Below are positions 52,740 to 61,705 of a DNA stretch of 64,000 bases, one piece after another. A program made the translations under genes and the position numbers. Source of the DNA: Mesobacillus persicus (GTDB lineage Bacteria; Bacillota; Bacilli; Bacillales; Cytobacillaceae). How positions within the stretch are numbered: position 1 is the first letter of the stretch; each line of letters begins with the position of its first letter. The stretch is from the NCBI RefSeq assembly GCF_900109925.1, contig NZ_FOBW01000010.1, forward strand, positions 69,710 through 133,709. Direction: 5' to 3'. The notes beneath the pieces were generated by a model. The model saw only the letters and a list, made by a program, of their open reading frames with translations, made no database searches and was not told the origin of the DNA.

Positions 52740-53645
52740 TTAGAAAAAAGAGATTGGCACAGCTGCCAATAAAACTAACATACGAAGGATGAATCCTCCA
52801 GCTAGGACTGCACTTTCTGTTATAAGTGTAGCCGCAATTCCATGTGACCCTGAGGCTGCAACTTGAAGCCCTACCGGATCATGCTCGAATTTCTTTTTAG
52901 ATAAAAGCTCTAATGCTTCAATGACAATTGGCAACACCAGTCCTACACCTATTAAACCAACCCAGAACAGCATGCTATATTGCCCTGAAACAATCATTGA
53001 AATCGACTCTGCTGCAGCAACATTCGTAGAAGATGTAATCAAAAACATCGTAAAGATTAAGAATACTTCTGCTACCAATAGAGATAAGTGAATCTTTTTG
53101 ACTGAAATGACGTGATGAACCATCTTTTTATCAATAAAGGCGGACACGAGCATGGTTGCTGCAATCCCCGTTGACAAGCCGGAAACTACGAACAAGATTG
53201 GAAGAATAGCAGTGTTCCATAAAGGTACAGTTTGTACGACACCAATAAGGAAGCCCGTATAAATGGCTACTGCCCCTGCAAAGAAAATTCCAATGTACTC
53301 CACAATTTTGTTTACATCCTTTTTCAGGAATTCCATTAAGGCAATATAAGCTGCTGCCATCATGAAGAAACTGATGAAATAGGTTCCGATCGTCATAACA
53401 GAACTAAAATTAGTAAAGAGGTAAATGAACCTTAACGGGTCTTTCAAACCAGCCTCTGCGTCGACAATCAATAACAGTAAACCTACTCCCATTAATACCG
53501 GGCTGATAAACCTACCTACTTTCCTAATAATAGTTGCTTCCGGATATTTACGGGCAACATAGGAAGAAGTTAAAAACGCTCCTGCACTTAACCCTGCTAG
53601 GAATAAATAGGCTGCGATAATTGTTCCCCAAACCATCATACTCAC
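52740..53645 (-). CDS. NrfD/PsrC-type membrane anchor subunit
   Basis: A 301-residue membrane protein with about eight segments (GTIIAAYLFLAGLSAGAFLTSSYVARK at the start is the typical NrfD/PsrC lead). It anchors the enzyme and passes electrons from menaquinol to the FeS subunit. Its start overlaps the FeS gene by four bases (53642-53645). Confidence 0.9.
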   Translation of the reverse strand: MSMMVWGTIIAAYLFLAGLSAGAFLTSSYVARKYPEATIIRKVGRFISPVLMGVGLLLLIVDAEAGLKDPLRFIYLFTNFSSVMTIGTYFISFFMMAAAYIALMEFLKKDVNKIVEYIGIFFAGAVAIYTGFLIGVVQTVPLWNTAILPILFVVSGLSTGIAATMLVSAFIDKKMVHHVISVKKIHLSLLVAEVFLIFTMFLITSSTNVAAAESISMIVSGQYSMLFWVGLIGVGLVLPIVIEALELLSKKKFEHDPVGLQVAASGSHGIAATLITESAVLAGGFILRMLVLLAAVPISFF

Positions 53646-54178
53646 CTCGCGTAATAGATTTTTGATTTTCCTAAGTCCGGCCTTAACGGCTGGGCATTAT
53701 GTTTTACAATTGCTTTTGATACCTCGCTATTTGGATCATCAAGGTCACCGAAAATCCTTGCATCACTGATACATGTACTTACACACGAAGGCTGTTTTCC
53801 TTCAGCAACTAAATCAGCACAGAAGCGGCATTTATTAATGACACCGGTATGATGATCCTGTGTTCTTGCTCCATAAGGACAAGCCACTACACAATACTTA
53901 CATCCAATACATTTGTCTTCATCCATCAAGACAATTCCGTCTTCTGTCGTATAAGTTGCCTTTGTCGGACATACAGTTTCGCATGGTGCATCTTCACAGT
54001 GTTGGCACTGAACCGGGATGATTTCATTTCGAACATTTGGGAAAATCCCTGTCTCTTGTTCGTGGAAATGGATATATGAAATCTCAACCGGCAGCTCATT
54101 CTGCATTTGGCAAGTTACACGGCAAGCATAACAACCCACGCATTTTTTCGTATCAATAAACATTCCATATCGTGCCAT
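53642..54178 (-). CDS. 4Fe-4S electron-transfer subunit (PsrB/DmsB type)
   Basis: A 178-residue ferredoxin with four cluster motifs: CVGCYACRVTC (residues 13-23), CQHCEDAPCETVC, CIGCKYCVVACPYG and CRFC..CVSTC. It has no export signal of its own and is presumably carried along with the catalytic subunit. It relays electrons from the NrfD-type anchor to the molybdenum site. Its start overlaps the catalytic subunit stop by one base. Confidence 0.95.
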   Translation of the reverse strand: MARYGMFIDTKKCVGCYACRVTCQMQNELPVEISYIHFHEQETGIFPNVRNEIIPVQCQHCEDAPCETVCPTKATYTTEDGIVLMDEDKCIGCKYCVVACPYGARTQDHHTGVINKCRFCADLVAEGKQPSCVSTCISDARIFGDLDDPNSEVSKAIVKHNAQPLRPDLGKSKIYYAR

Positions 54179-56373
54179 CAGCCTTCCACCTTCCTCACTT
54201 TAACGATTACTTCATGGATATTTCCTGAACCACTCCACTTTTCAAAGTCAAACGGAACATGTTCCATGTAGCCAAATCCAATGCCATATCCGATTTTTTG
54301 ATCCTTAGAAGTAATACCATAATGGCTTGGAACAAAGATAGCTTCGGGATGAATCCTTTCGGTCACCTTGACTCTAATTTTACTGGTTGCCTCACTAGAA
54401 GTTACTTCCACCATATCCCCTTCTTTAATACCTAAGGCTTTTGCTCTTGCTGGGTTGATCCAAATTCTCTCTAAATCATAATCTTTCGTAATTTGCATCA
54501 AAATGGATATATTTGCGGTTTGAGTATGACTATGGATGGCTTGTTTTCCTGTGATCAAACGGAAAGAGTTTTTATCTGGGTTGACCTTTGGTTCGACCCA
54601 TTCAACAACCGGGTTGAATCCCGCATTCTTATAGGTCTCGCTATAGAATTCGACTTTCCCTGATGGTGTTTTAAGCTTAGGCATTTCACCAAGTGTAATC
54701 GCTTGATCTGGGAACATGATGGTCCCTTTTTCTTTTAACTCCTGATAGGAAATTCCTGTAGGCTTAAGCATGGCTTCATTTAATTCATCAAGGGTAAAAT
54801 TAAAGTATTGCCCCACCCCGCATGCCTCAGCAAGTTCCTTGTAAATTACATCAATCGGCTTCGTTTGCGGGTGCACCTTGTCAACGATTTGCTGCCTTAG
54901 TGCCATACCCGGAGTTTTCCCTTTTAGTCCTTCAATTGCTTCCGTTCTTTCAATATAACTAACATCTGGTAGAATATAATGTGACAGCAGAGCTGTTTCA
55001 GACATCTGAACATCAATCGATACAACTAAATCCAATTTTGAAAGTGCTTCCTTCATCACTTTTGGATTTCCGTAACCTAAAGCAGCATTTGAATGGTTAT
55101 AAATAGCTGCCTTCATTTTTCCTTCAAGTGCTTCTTTTGCGACAATCGTCGCCACTCCGTTCGATTCATAAGCAAGAGGGAATTCTTTCACGCCTGCTTT
55201 AGGTAGTTCGGGTTCTTTTGGGGAAGGGTGTTTTGCCGAATCCAACTTTCCAAGGTTCGGTTTTCCACTAAAGACGCTTCCACCCTTTTGCTGTAGATTT
55301 CCTAGCAATGCGTTGAACATCGCTACAGCACGCCCTGTTTCTGTACTATTTTCATAGTTACAGCCAAATGCACCTCTCCAGGATTGTTCGATTAAAGCTT
55401 TCGGTTTCGCTTTCCCCATGTCAATGGCAATGCGAGAAATCGTATCTGCTGGAATGCCCGTTAATTCTTCAGCCCACTCTGGAGTATATTTCTTAAGAAC
55501 TTTTGCGTACTCCTCGAATCCTACAGTGTTCTTTTCGATGAATGCTTTATCATGAAGATTCTCCCTGATTAGAACATGCGACATCGCCAATACTAACGCA
55601 AGGTCCATACCTGGACGAATCGCTAACCATTCCGTTGCCAAATTTCCTGTATTGTTTAATCTCGGGTCAACGATGACAATTTTAGCACCATTGTCCTTTG
55701 CTTCAGCAAGGGCTTTAACAGAACTAGGGCGAATCGCATCTCCATAGCTTCTACCAATGAACATAATGTACTTTGCACTGCCAATATCAGCACTCGTAGA
55801 CGTAGCTCCAACAGTATGAAGGAACCCTGCATCACGGGCATTTGAGCAAACAACATGATGTGTATAATAGTTGGCAGACCCCAAAGCATTAATGAAGCGT
55901 GGAGAATAATATTTCCCTGAAGCTCGTGGATCCTCTGTTAGAGATATACTTTCTGGTCCGTGATCTTTAATAATCTGATTTAGTTTCTCAGCAATCTCCT
56001 TATATGCTTGGTCCCATGATATTGGTTCAAACTTTCCTTCGCCAACTCTTTTCAAAGGTTCAGTCAACCGGTCTGGAGAGTATACCAACGTCGCATACCC
56101 GTGTCCCCTTGCACATAATTTTCCTTTTGCATAAGGATGATCAGGGTGCCCTGTGATTTTCCATAATCTCCCGTTTTTTACATGTCCGATAATTCCGCAT
56201 TTACTTGAACATCCATTACATGTACTTGGGATTTCTAGTACTTCAACGTTCTCACTTGCCTTTACATACTCATTAGACCATTGATTAAATCCAACAGTAC
56301 CAACAGAAGCTAAAGCAGCTGTAGCCGTGGATGCTTTAATAAAACCTCTCCTTGATAGTTTCGTATCTAGCAT
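54178..56373 (-). CDS. Molybdopterin oxidoreductase catalytic subunit (polysulfide/thiosulfate reductase-like)
   Basis: A 731-residue DMSO-reductase-family enzyme. The Tat signal SRRGFIKAS (residues 7-15) sends it across the membrane folded. A 4Fe-4S motif follows (C52-X2-C55-X3-C59-X27-C87). The expected molybdenum ligand is C176 in HHVVCSNAR, as in the Psr/Phs and nitrate/arsenate-like branches with Cys or related ligands, not Ser. The C-terminal MGD-binding domain contains RLITGKQAIHSHTQ and SHYG. It probably reduces polysulfide, thiosulfate, tetrathionate or a Se/As oxyanion; the substrate cannot be settled by eye. Confidence 0.88.
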   Translation of the reverse strand: MLDTKLSRRGFIKASTATAALASVGTVGFNQWSNEYVKASENVEVLEIPSTCNGCSSKCGIIGHVKNGRLWKITGHPDHPYAKGKLCARGHGYATLVYSPDRLTEPLKRVGEGKFEPISWDQAYKEIAEKLNQIIKDHGPESISLTEDPRASGKYYSPRFINALGSANYYTHHVVCSNARDAGFLHTVGATSTSADIGSAKYIMFIGRSYGDAIRPSSVKALAEAKDNGAKIVIVDPRLNNTGNLATEWLAIRPGMDLALVLAMSHVLIRENLHDKAFIEKNTVGFEEYAKVLKKYTPEWAEELTGIPADTISRIAIDMGKAKPKALIEQSWRGAFGCNYENSTETGRAVAMFNALLGNLQQKGGSVFSGKPNLGKLDSAKHPSPKEPELPKAGVKEFPLAYESNGVATIVAKEALEGKMKAAIYNHSNAALGYGNPKVMKEALSKLDLVVSIDVQMSETALLSHYILPDVSYIERTEAIEGLKGKTPGMALRQQIVDKVHPQTKPIDVIYKELAEACGVGQYFNFTLDELNEAMLKPTGISYQELKEKGTIMFPDQAITLGEMPKLKTPSGKVEFYSETYKNAGFNPVVEWVEPKVNPDKNSFRLITGKQAIHSHTQTANISILMQITKDYDLERIWINPARAKALGIKEGDMVEVTSSEATSKIRVKVTERIHPEAIFVPSHYGITSKDQKIGYGIGFGYMEHVPFDFEKWSGSGNIHEVIVKVRKVEG

Positions 56374-56455
56374 AATACAGACCCTCCTTTTTCTTTCAAC
56401 GCTTCTTTCCTATTGTTAATGTTTCTTATTCCCAACTGGAAGTAACTGGTTCTAA

Positions 56456-57061
56456 TTATTTTTCTCTCCTTAGGTCCATGAGGATTTCCATCAATAAACC
56501 TGTCATTTGAAGATAGAATACATTCTTATCCCCAGTTGCTTCTATTAACTTTTTATAGAACTGTTCTAGCCAATCGAAGTGGTCATCGATAAACTGCTGA
56601 ACAAATTCCTCAGAGGAGTTATCAATAAAATATGCCAGCAGTTCAAGTAAAATCGTTAAATGATCTGGTGTACTTGCATATTCTGCCGGAATCTCAATTT
56701 CAAACTCTTTTAAGATATGGCGAATATGTAAAGCCGAATCTCCTAGTAAATAGCCTGTACTTTTAGAGAATGGGAGTGTACAAGTTCGGTCTTCTGTCCA
56801 TTGTTTGTATAGAGACTCTACTGGATAGGCTGCTGTTTCTACTTGATTCGATAACGTTTGGATATAGAGGTTCTGCAATTCTTCAAGACTTTGAGGTATT
56901 CTTACACCCCATTTGCTATATGTTGCTCTGTTATTGATGTTATCTACGAATTCACCCGATACTAAATAATGCCAAAATTCTCTTGTTGGAGGTTGGTACA
57001 CTTCTGCGAAGAGAGAAATTATTTCAGCAGTAGTTCCTCTTAATTCTTGTACTTCATTCAT
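56456..57061 (-). CDS. TorD/DmsD-family molybdoenzyme assembly chaperone
   Basis: A 201-residue all-helical protein (MNEVQELRGTTAEIISLFAEVYQPP..., DSALHIRHILKEFEIEIP, EEFVQQFIDDHFDWLEQFYKKL) typical of the TorD-like chaperones that bind the Tat signal and aid cofactor insertion. It is the first gene of the operon, 82 bases ahead of the catalytic subunit gene, in keeping with a dedicated chaperone. Confidence 0.85.
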   Translation of the reverse strand: MNEVQELRGTTAEIISLFAEVYQPPTREFWHYLVSGEFVDNINNRATYSKWGVRIPQSLEELQNLYIQTLSNQVETAAYPVESLYKQWTEDRTCTLPFSKSTGYLLGDSALHIRHILKEFEIEIPAEYASTPDHLTILLELLAYFIDNSSEEFVQQFIDDHFDWLEQFYKKLIEATGDKNVFYLQMTGLLMEILMDLRREK

Positions 57062-57105
57062 ACGCTTTCACCACCTTCTTTGAAACATCTGCTCCCTACA
57101 TGTCC

Positions 57106-57144
57106 ACTATATGAAAAACCACTATGTGAAACAACGAACATTAT
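57106..57144 (-). promoter_or_regulatory. Promoter box of the molybdoenzyme operon
   Basis: TGTGAAA-N5-AACATTAT (57125-57144) lies upstream of a candidate -10 TATAGT (57106-57111, reverse strand) at 13 bases, covering the -35 position as expected of an activator site. It is identical to the box at 52674-52693 at all 15 non-spacer positions. A further TTTGTGAAC is at 57272-57280. The rest of 57062-57347 shows no gene. Confidence 0.5.
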
Positions 57145-57347
57145 GTGGCTATTTAGTTGAAAGTAACTAGAGGATATCACCTAAAAAGAGATTGATAACC
57201 GTATTCAGTTAGGCTTAGATCATGAAGAAACAAGTACTATATAGACTTCAGCTAAGTTTTTTCCTCATTACTTTGTGAACAGATTCTTACTATTGTATGA
57301 AAACCTCAGACAAATTTCGGCAATTAACTTAGCATAAAAATGAATAA

Positions 57348-57370
57348 ACGAGCTAGGAAACCCAGCTCGT
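57348..57370 (-). terminator. Terminator of the ykoS-ykoT-gtrA operon
   Basis: ACGAGCT and AGCTCGT pair around GGAAACCC-type loop sequence; the reverse strand then reads TTTATTCATTTTTAT, 38 bases past the GtrA stop. Confidence 0.65.
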
Positions 57371-57407
57371 CTTCAAATCTTTTATAAGTTAATACGTTTT
57401 TATGTTC

Positions 57408-57842
57408 TTACTCTTCGGATAGTTTTCGAAAAACAAAACTCTTTTGTCCCAGATAATTCGTGAGTGTGTAGAGAATCGCCCCTCCCAAAATGGCTAACTC
57501 ATCTTGAGTTACAAAGTTTGTAGCCCAGTTCGGGATGCTAACGTAGTCTGCAACTACTTCACTCATGGAATAGGAAATAAGGTAACAAATGAAGATAACA
57601 ACAACAAACTTAGGCATTCCTTCTGACACATTTAGTTTGCTATTAAAGGTAAACGAACGATTCAAAAAATAACTGACCACTGCACCTATCGAATTCCCAG
57701 TAAAAGTTGCCAACCAGTAAGTCCACCCAAACAGGTTCAACAAAACAAACATGGTCGATAAACCAATGAAAGTATTTGCTACCCCTACAAGAAGGAAGCG
57801 GAAGAAAGAATTAGTTCGTTTCAGTCTGTTCACCGCGATCAT
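57408..57842 (-). CDS. GtrA-family membrane protein
   Basis: A protein of about 144 residues with four transmembrane segments (FFRFLLVGVANTFIGLSTMFVLLNLFGW first, LAILGGAILYTLTNYLGQKSFVF last), the GtrA pattern. GtrA proteins help flip or use polyprenyl-phosphate sugars in the membrane. I place the start at ATG 57842 (or TTG 57845) after AAGGAG; it overlaps the glycosyltransferase gene by 32 bases. It probably works on the product of that enzyme. Confidence 0.85.
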   Translation of the reverse strand: MIAVNRLKRTNSFFRFLLVGVANTFIGLSTMFVLLNLFGWTYWLATFTGNSIGAVVSYFLNRSFTFNSKLNVSEGMPKFVVVIFICYLISYSMSEVVADYVSIPNWATNFVTQDELAILGGAILYTLTNYLGQKSFVFRKLSEE

Positions 57843-58884
57843 CAATAATAGACTCCTTGTTTGCATTTATAAGATTGGTTCGCTCATTTAAAGAACTTGA
57901 AAAGAGGGGTGCATCCACGATATCAGGTCTACCTAAACTAAGTAAATCAATATCAACATTGTATTTTGGACGCCGCTTCGTTTCTTTATAGATTTTTCCA
58001 ATATATTCCCCAACGAGTCCCAAGCCAATTAGCTGTAGCCCGCCGATTAACCAAATCGAGGTTATTAACGAAGTCCAGCCCGTTTCCGTTTCCCCAAAGA
58101 ACTTCAATGAAAGAAAATAGCTTCCGAAAAGAAAACTAACGAAAAACGAAATGAAGCCAATCAGTAGGACTAGCCTGATAGGTGTAACAGAAAAGGACGT
58201 AATCCCATCTAAGGCAAATGCTAACATCTTCTTTAGTGGATATTTCGTTTCCCCTGCAAGACGTTCCTTCCGATCATAAAAAACAGAAGTCGTTTGAAAA
58301 CCTATAAGGGGCACAATTCCTCGTAAGAACAGATTCGATTCCTGGTAACGCTCAAGCTCTTGAACCGCCCGCTTACTCATCAATCGGTAATCAGCATGAT
58401 TATAAACCAAGTTGACTCCCATTTTTCTCATAAGCTTATAAAATCCTTCTGCCGACGTTCGTTTAAAGAAACTATCTGTATCCCGCTTAGCTCTAACCCC
58501 ATAAACGACCTCATAGCCTTCCTTAAACTTAACAATGAATTCTCGCATGACTTCAATATCATCCTGCAAATCAGCATCAATACTAATCACACAGTCAGAC
58601 CTGTCCTTGGCTGAAAAAAGGCCAGCTAACAAAGCATTTTGGTGGCCAACATTCCGCGCAAGCTTCAACCCCCTAATGTGTTCGCCTTTAATACTTTCTT
58701 TATAGATCAAATTCCATGTATCGTCCTTACTTCCATCATCAACAAACAGAATCCGACTTGCTCCGGAAATATCATTTCTTCGTATCATGCCCTTAAGAAA
58801 TTCCTTTAGTTTATTGAAGGTGACTGGCAGAACATCTTCTTCGTTATAACATGGAACCACAATCGTTAGTACTGGTTCTTCCAT
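57811..58884 (-). CDS. ykoT: GT2-family polyprenyl-phosphate glycosyltransferase (YkoT/GtrB-like)
   Basis: A GT2 domain with VVPCYNEEDVLPVTF, VDDGSKDDTW, SIDADLQDD and a GVRAKRDTDSFFKR acceptor loop, followed by two transmembrane helices near residues 225-290. This is the DPM1/GtrB layout: it links a sugar to a polyprenyl phosphate at the inner face. AAGGAGG precedes ATG 58884. With the flanking GtrA and YkoS-like genes it forms a cell-surface glycosylation operon. Confidence 0.9.
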   Translation of the reverse strand: MEEPVLTIVVPCYNEEDVLPVTFNKLKEFLKGMIRRNDISGASRILFVDDGSKDDTWNLIYKESIKGEHIRGLKLARNVGHQNALLAGLFSAKDRSDCVISIDADLQDDIEVMREFIVKFKEGYEVVYGVRAKRDTDSFFKRTSAEGFYKLMRKMGVNLVYNHADYRLMSKRAVQELERYQESNLFLRGIVPLIGFQTTSVFYDRKERLAGETKYPLKKMLAFALDGITSFSVTPIRLVLLIGFISFFVSFLFGSYFLSLKFFGETETGWTSLITSIWLIGGLQLIGLGLVGEYIGKIYKETKRRPKYNVDIDLLSLGRPDIVDAPLFSSSLNERTNLINANKESIIDDRGEQTETN

Positions 58885-58921
58885 CGCTGTATCCTCCTTG
58901 GTGCAACTTGCACTTACTATT

Positions 58922-60610
58922 TTAAATTGCTCTGTATAAATGTATTTTCCAAGCAGATTTATCGGAGTGGAACACTTCCTCTAAAGTTAAGCCGTTTTCT
59001 GCTGCGTTATCAATTGGTATGGCCGAAAAAATATATCTCCCACCCATATTCTTAAATTGAAGGATATTGAGTTCTAGATTCTTCAAACTTTTCTTCGAAT
59101 TCTTCTTAAACATATAGTGCTTACCTAACTCATCGGTAAAGATATAACAACGTCCGCCCCACTCATCAAAATAGGTTCGAATCTTCTTATTTTTTTCTAA
59201 TTCCTTTTCAATAATTTTACGGAACTCATATTTATAAGAAAGTGGATAAAAATTGTTGTATGTATCAAGTGTAAAAAAGCCATTATATTGGGCAATCGCA
59301 GGATGAATACCTATACTAGCAACCCGATACTCCTCCTGTGGAAGCCCTATATGGTTTTTGATTTCAGAGAATTGTTCAACTGCGTAAAACTCGCCAACTG
59401 AAGGCTTATTTTTGAAGATAATCTCTTCATTAGCAAAAATGAGCAATGCAATTTGTGCAGCTGTCAGCCACGGAACAATTTTTCTCCACGATGGGCCGCT
59501 TTGCCAAATAACTTTCAACCCAATGGCAAATAAAACATAGATAATCAGTGGCCGTAAAAAATGGTAGCGAGCAAAATTAAAAGTATCAAGAAAATGAAAA
59601 CGTTCAGTCAATGGGAGCCATCCTTTATAGAACCAGAAGGCATACCAAGCAGAAAGGGCAAAGTTTAGGAAAAACAAAAAAACAAACACTCTTTCCTTAT
59701 GCCACCAGTTTTTGAACCATATCAGAATGAAAGCCAGAAACATAACAGGCTGAATGAAGATTGTATGGACGGTTAACACATGATTATGGCCAAGAAAGTA
59801 GTTCTTAAAGGTCAGTCTGACTGAATGCCAAAAGGTTAACCGGGCATGAAAATATTCATCCCTGCTGTTTGGCTCGTGATCAAAAAGGAAGGAATAGACA
59901 AGTCGGTATTCGACTAGCATAAAAATTAATGTCATATATACAATTGAAAATAAAAACGGCCAATTCCATCCTTTCCCCCTAATAACATCAACTACCCAGA
60001 AAACTCCCATTGCACTTAGAAAAAAGAAAAAACCTAGAACAATGCTGGAATATAACGGGAGTAGTGTAAGAACTAAATAATACTTCCATGAGAGGTTGCC
60101 ATTTCGGATGTGTAGAAATGCCCATAATGCCAGTGGCATTCCAAGGGTACTGAGCATTCCTGATGGCCAGAATGGGGTCATCGCAAAAGCGAGGGCAACT
60201 CCCACTCGGATCAGTGCCCATTTCTTATCTGGTACGAAATGGGACTTCAAGAGTAGGTACATTCCCAAAAAGGCCACAAATCTAGTAACGGCTTGGCTGA
60301 TCCCGTAGGCAACCATCGTAGGAAACAAAGCGTGTAACCAAACAATTAGACTAAACTCCGTTCCAAAGGCATTCCGCTGTAATTCACCATTGATTACTTG
60401 GGGAATCCTCGCGTCTGTTGCCCCTACTAGCTCGCCACTCTCGGCTAGTACCTTGTACCAAGCCAAATTTGAATCTAAATTATCATGTACTCTAATATGG
60501 GCATCCTCACCAAGTATGAACGGTGGAGAAAGGAATAACGCCAAAAAGATAAGAGCACCTATTAATAGTTTCTTTTCAGTATTAGATTCTGTTAAACCCA
60601 ATCTTTCCAC
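58922..60610 (-). CDS. ykoS: DUF6044 multi-pass membrane protein (YkoS-like), probable glycan-transfer enzyme
   Basis: A 562-residue protein with about eleven hydrophobic segments. The first extracytoplasmic loop (ILGEDAHIRVHDNLDSNLAWYK) carries the acidic residues typical of GT-C-like enzymes, and the C-terminal soluble region is about 180 residues. It heads the ykoS-ykoT-gtrA order known from Bacillus. The start is GTG 60610 or TTG 60601; GGGGTGG favours the latter. It probably moves the lipid-linked sugar onto a surface acceptor. Confidence 0.8.
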   Translation of the reverse strand: MERLGLTESNTEKKLLIGALIFLALFLSPPFILGEDAHIRVHDNLDSNLAWYKVLAESGELVGATDARIPQVINGELQRNAFGTEFSLIVWLHALFPTMVAYGISQAVTRFVAFLGMYLLLKSHFVPDKKWALIRVGVALAFAMTPFWPSGMLSTLGMPLALWAFLHIRNGNLSWKYYLVLTLLPLYSSIVLGFFFFLSAMGVFWVVDVIRGKGWNWPFLFSIVYMTLIFMLVEYRLVYSFLFDHEPNSRDEYFHARLTFWHSVRLTFKNYFLGHNHVLTVHTIFIQPVMFLAFILIWFKNWWHKERVFVFLFFLNFALSAWYAFWFYKGWLPLTERFHFLDTFNFARYHFLRPLIIYVLFAIGLKVIWQSGPSWRKIVPWLTAAQIALLIFANEEIIFKNKPSVGEFYAVEQFSEIKNHIGLPQEEYRVASIGIHPAIAQYNGFFTLDTYNNFYPLSYKYEFRKIIEKELEKNKKIRTYFDEWGGRCYIFTDELGKHYMFKKNSKKSLKNLELNILQFKNMGGRYIFSAIPIDNAAENGLTLEEVFHSDKSAWKIHLYRAI

Positions 60611-60730
60611 CCCATAATTGCCGTAATCTTACGCTTAAGTTGTACTTTCCCCCTTGTTTCTATTCCCTCGATTTCCAAGATTGAGTATTTACGGGATAGA
60701 TTTCATTTATTAAATAAATTGCTAACGTTA

Positions 60731-60762
60731 CATAAAAGAAGAGCACCAACTTCATGGCGCTC
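60731..60762 (-). terminator. Terminator of the acidic hypothetical gene
   Basis: Reverse strand GAGCGCC and GGTGCTC pair with one wobble around 8 bases and are followed by TTCTTTT. Confidence 0.7.
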
Positions 60763-60776
60763 TTTTTACACATTTA

Positions 60777-61514
60777 TTAAAATTCATCATACCCAGTTAA
60801 GGAATCCATATGACTGGCTATCATGGCAATAATCGTACCTGCTTCTTCCTTAGTGAAAATAAAGTTCGATTCGTCCTTAATCAATTCATCATCTTCAGTC
60901 CATAATCGGTTAATACGTCGTAAAACACCGTCCCCAGTATCAGTGACAACCCCAAATTGATAGGTGACTTCAACCTCATCTTCCTTTTGGAAGGCAGTAA
61001 CTTCTGGAGTTTCCCATTCCACATCGATTTCTTCGAAGATATCTCCGTCTTCATTCATGACTTCCCCAACGTAGTATTCATCTACATCATCGTCATCTTC
61101 AACATAATATTCCACTTCAAATTCATTTTCTTCATCTTCATCTTCGTCTACAAAATAAACCTCTGTGTCGTCCTCATTTAAGAAATCATGGAAGCTCTCA
61201 TGGACGGCATCCACAATATCATCAATGTCTGCAAGGATGGTACGTGAAGGCTGTTCAAGGTCCACATCAAACGTCTCAACATAAAACTCTTCATTATGAG
61301 GGTCAAAAAACAAGGTGCAGAAATATTCTCTTTCATCGTCCTCTGTTTCCACAAAAAACTCAATTCGTGGGTGTTTTGCACTGCGATCAATGGACATATG
61401 ACCAGTTTGATCAAACTTTTCACAAATTGATTCCAAATGTTCCTGTAGTTCTCCTGTTACCCTGTCAAACCATTCTAATGACAAGAGCCTCACATCCTTT
61501 CGATTTACTCGCAA
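60777..61514 (-). CDS. Highly acidic hypothetical protein, 245 residues
   Basis: A soluble protein with no signal peptide. Residues about 115-165 are almost entirely Asp, Glu, Val and Tyr (VDEDEDEENEFEVEYYVEDD and on), flanked by two folded-looking parts. This composition is unusual but in a clean gene with a terminator. No family is recognised; a DNA-mimic, ion-binding or protein-interaction role would be speculation. Confidence 0.7.
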   Translation of the reverse strand: MRVNRKDVRLLSLEWFDRVTGELQEHLESICEKFDQTGHMSIDRSAKHPRIEFFVETEDDEREYFCTLFFDPHNEEFYVETFDVDLEQPSRTILADIDDIVDAVHESFHDFLNEDDTEVYFVDEDEDEENEFEVEYYVEDDDDVDEYYVGEVMNEDGDIFEEIDVEWETPEVTAFQKEDEVEVTYQFGVVTDTGDGVLRRINRLWTEDDELIKDESNFIFTKEEAGTIIAMIASHMDSLTGYDEF

Positions 61515-61705
61515 GTATTATGTCCGTTTTTTGCCACCTAATCCCTAATCTAGTTTCCTCCAATATCTACCATCCTAGGTACCTGTACAATAATACTCGG
61601 TTAAGCTTGAGCGAGCGTTTTCCTCTTTTCATGAAATTACCATCTCATTTCCTTTATATAAAATTTATAATTAGAGGAGATGAATGAAGGAGATGGATGG
61701 ACTGA

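Noticed and set aside
57125-57144. A canonical FNR palindrome TGTGA-N6-TCACA
   Set aside because: Only the left half matches; the right half reads GAACA or AAACA. It is reported instead as a shared box of unknown regulator.
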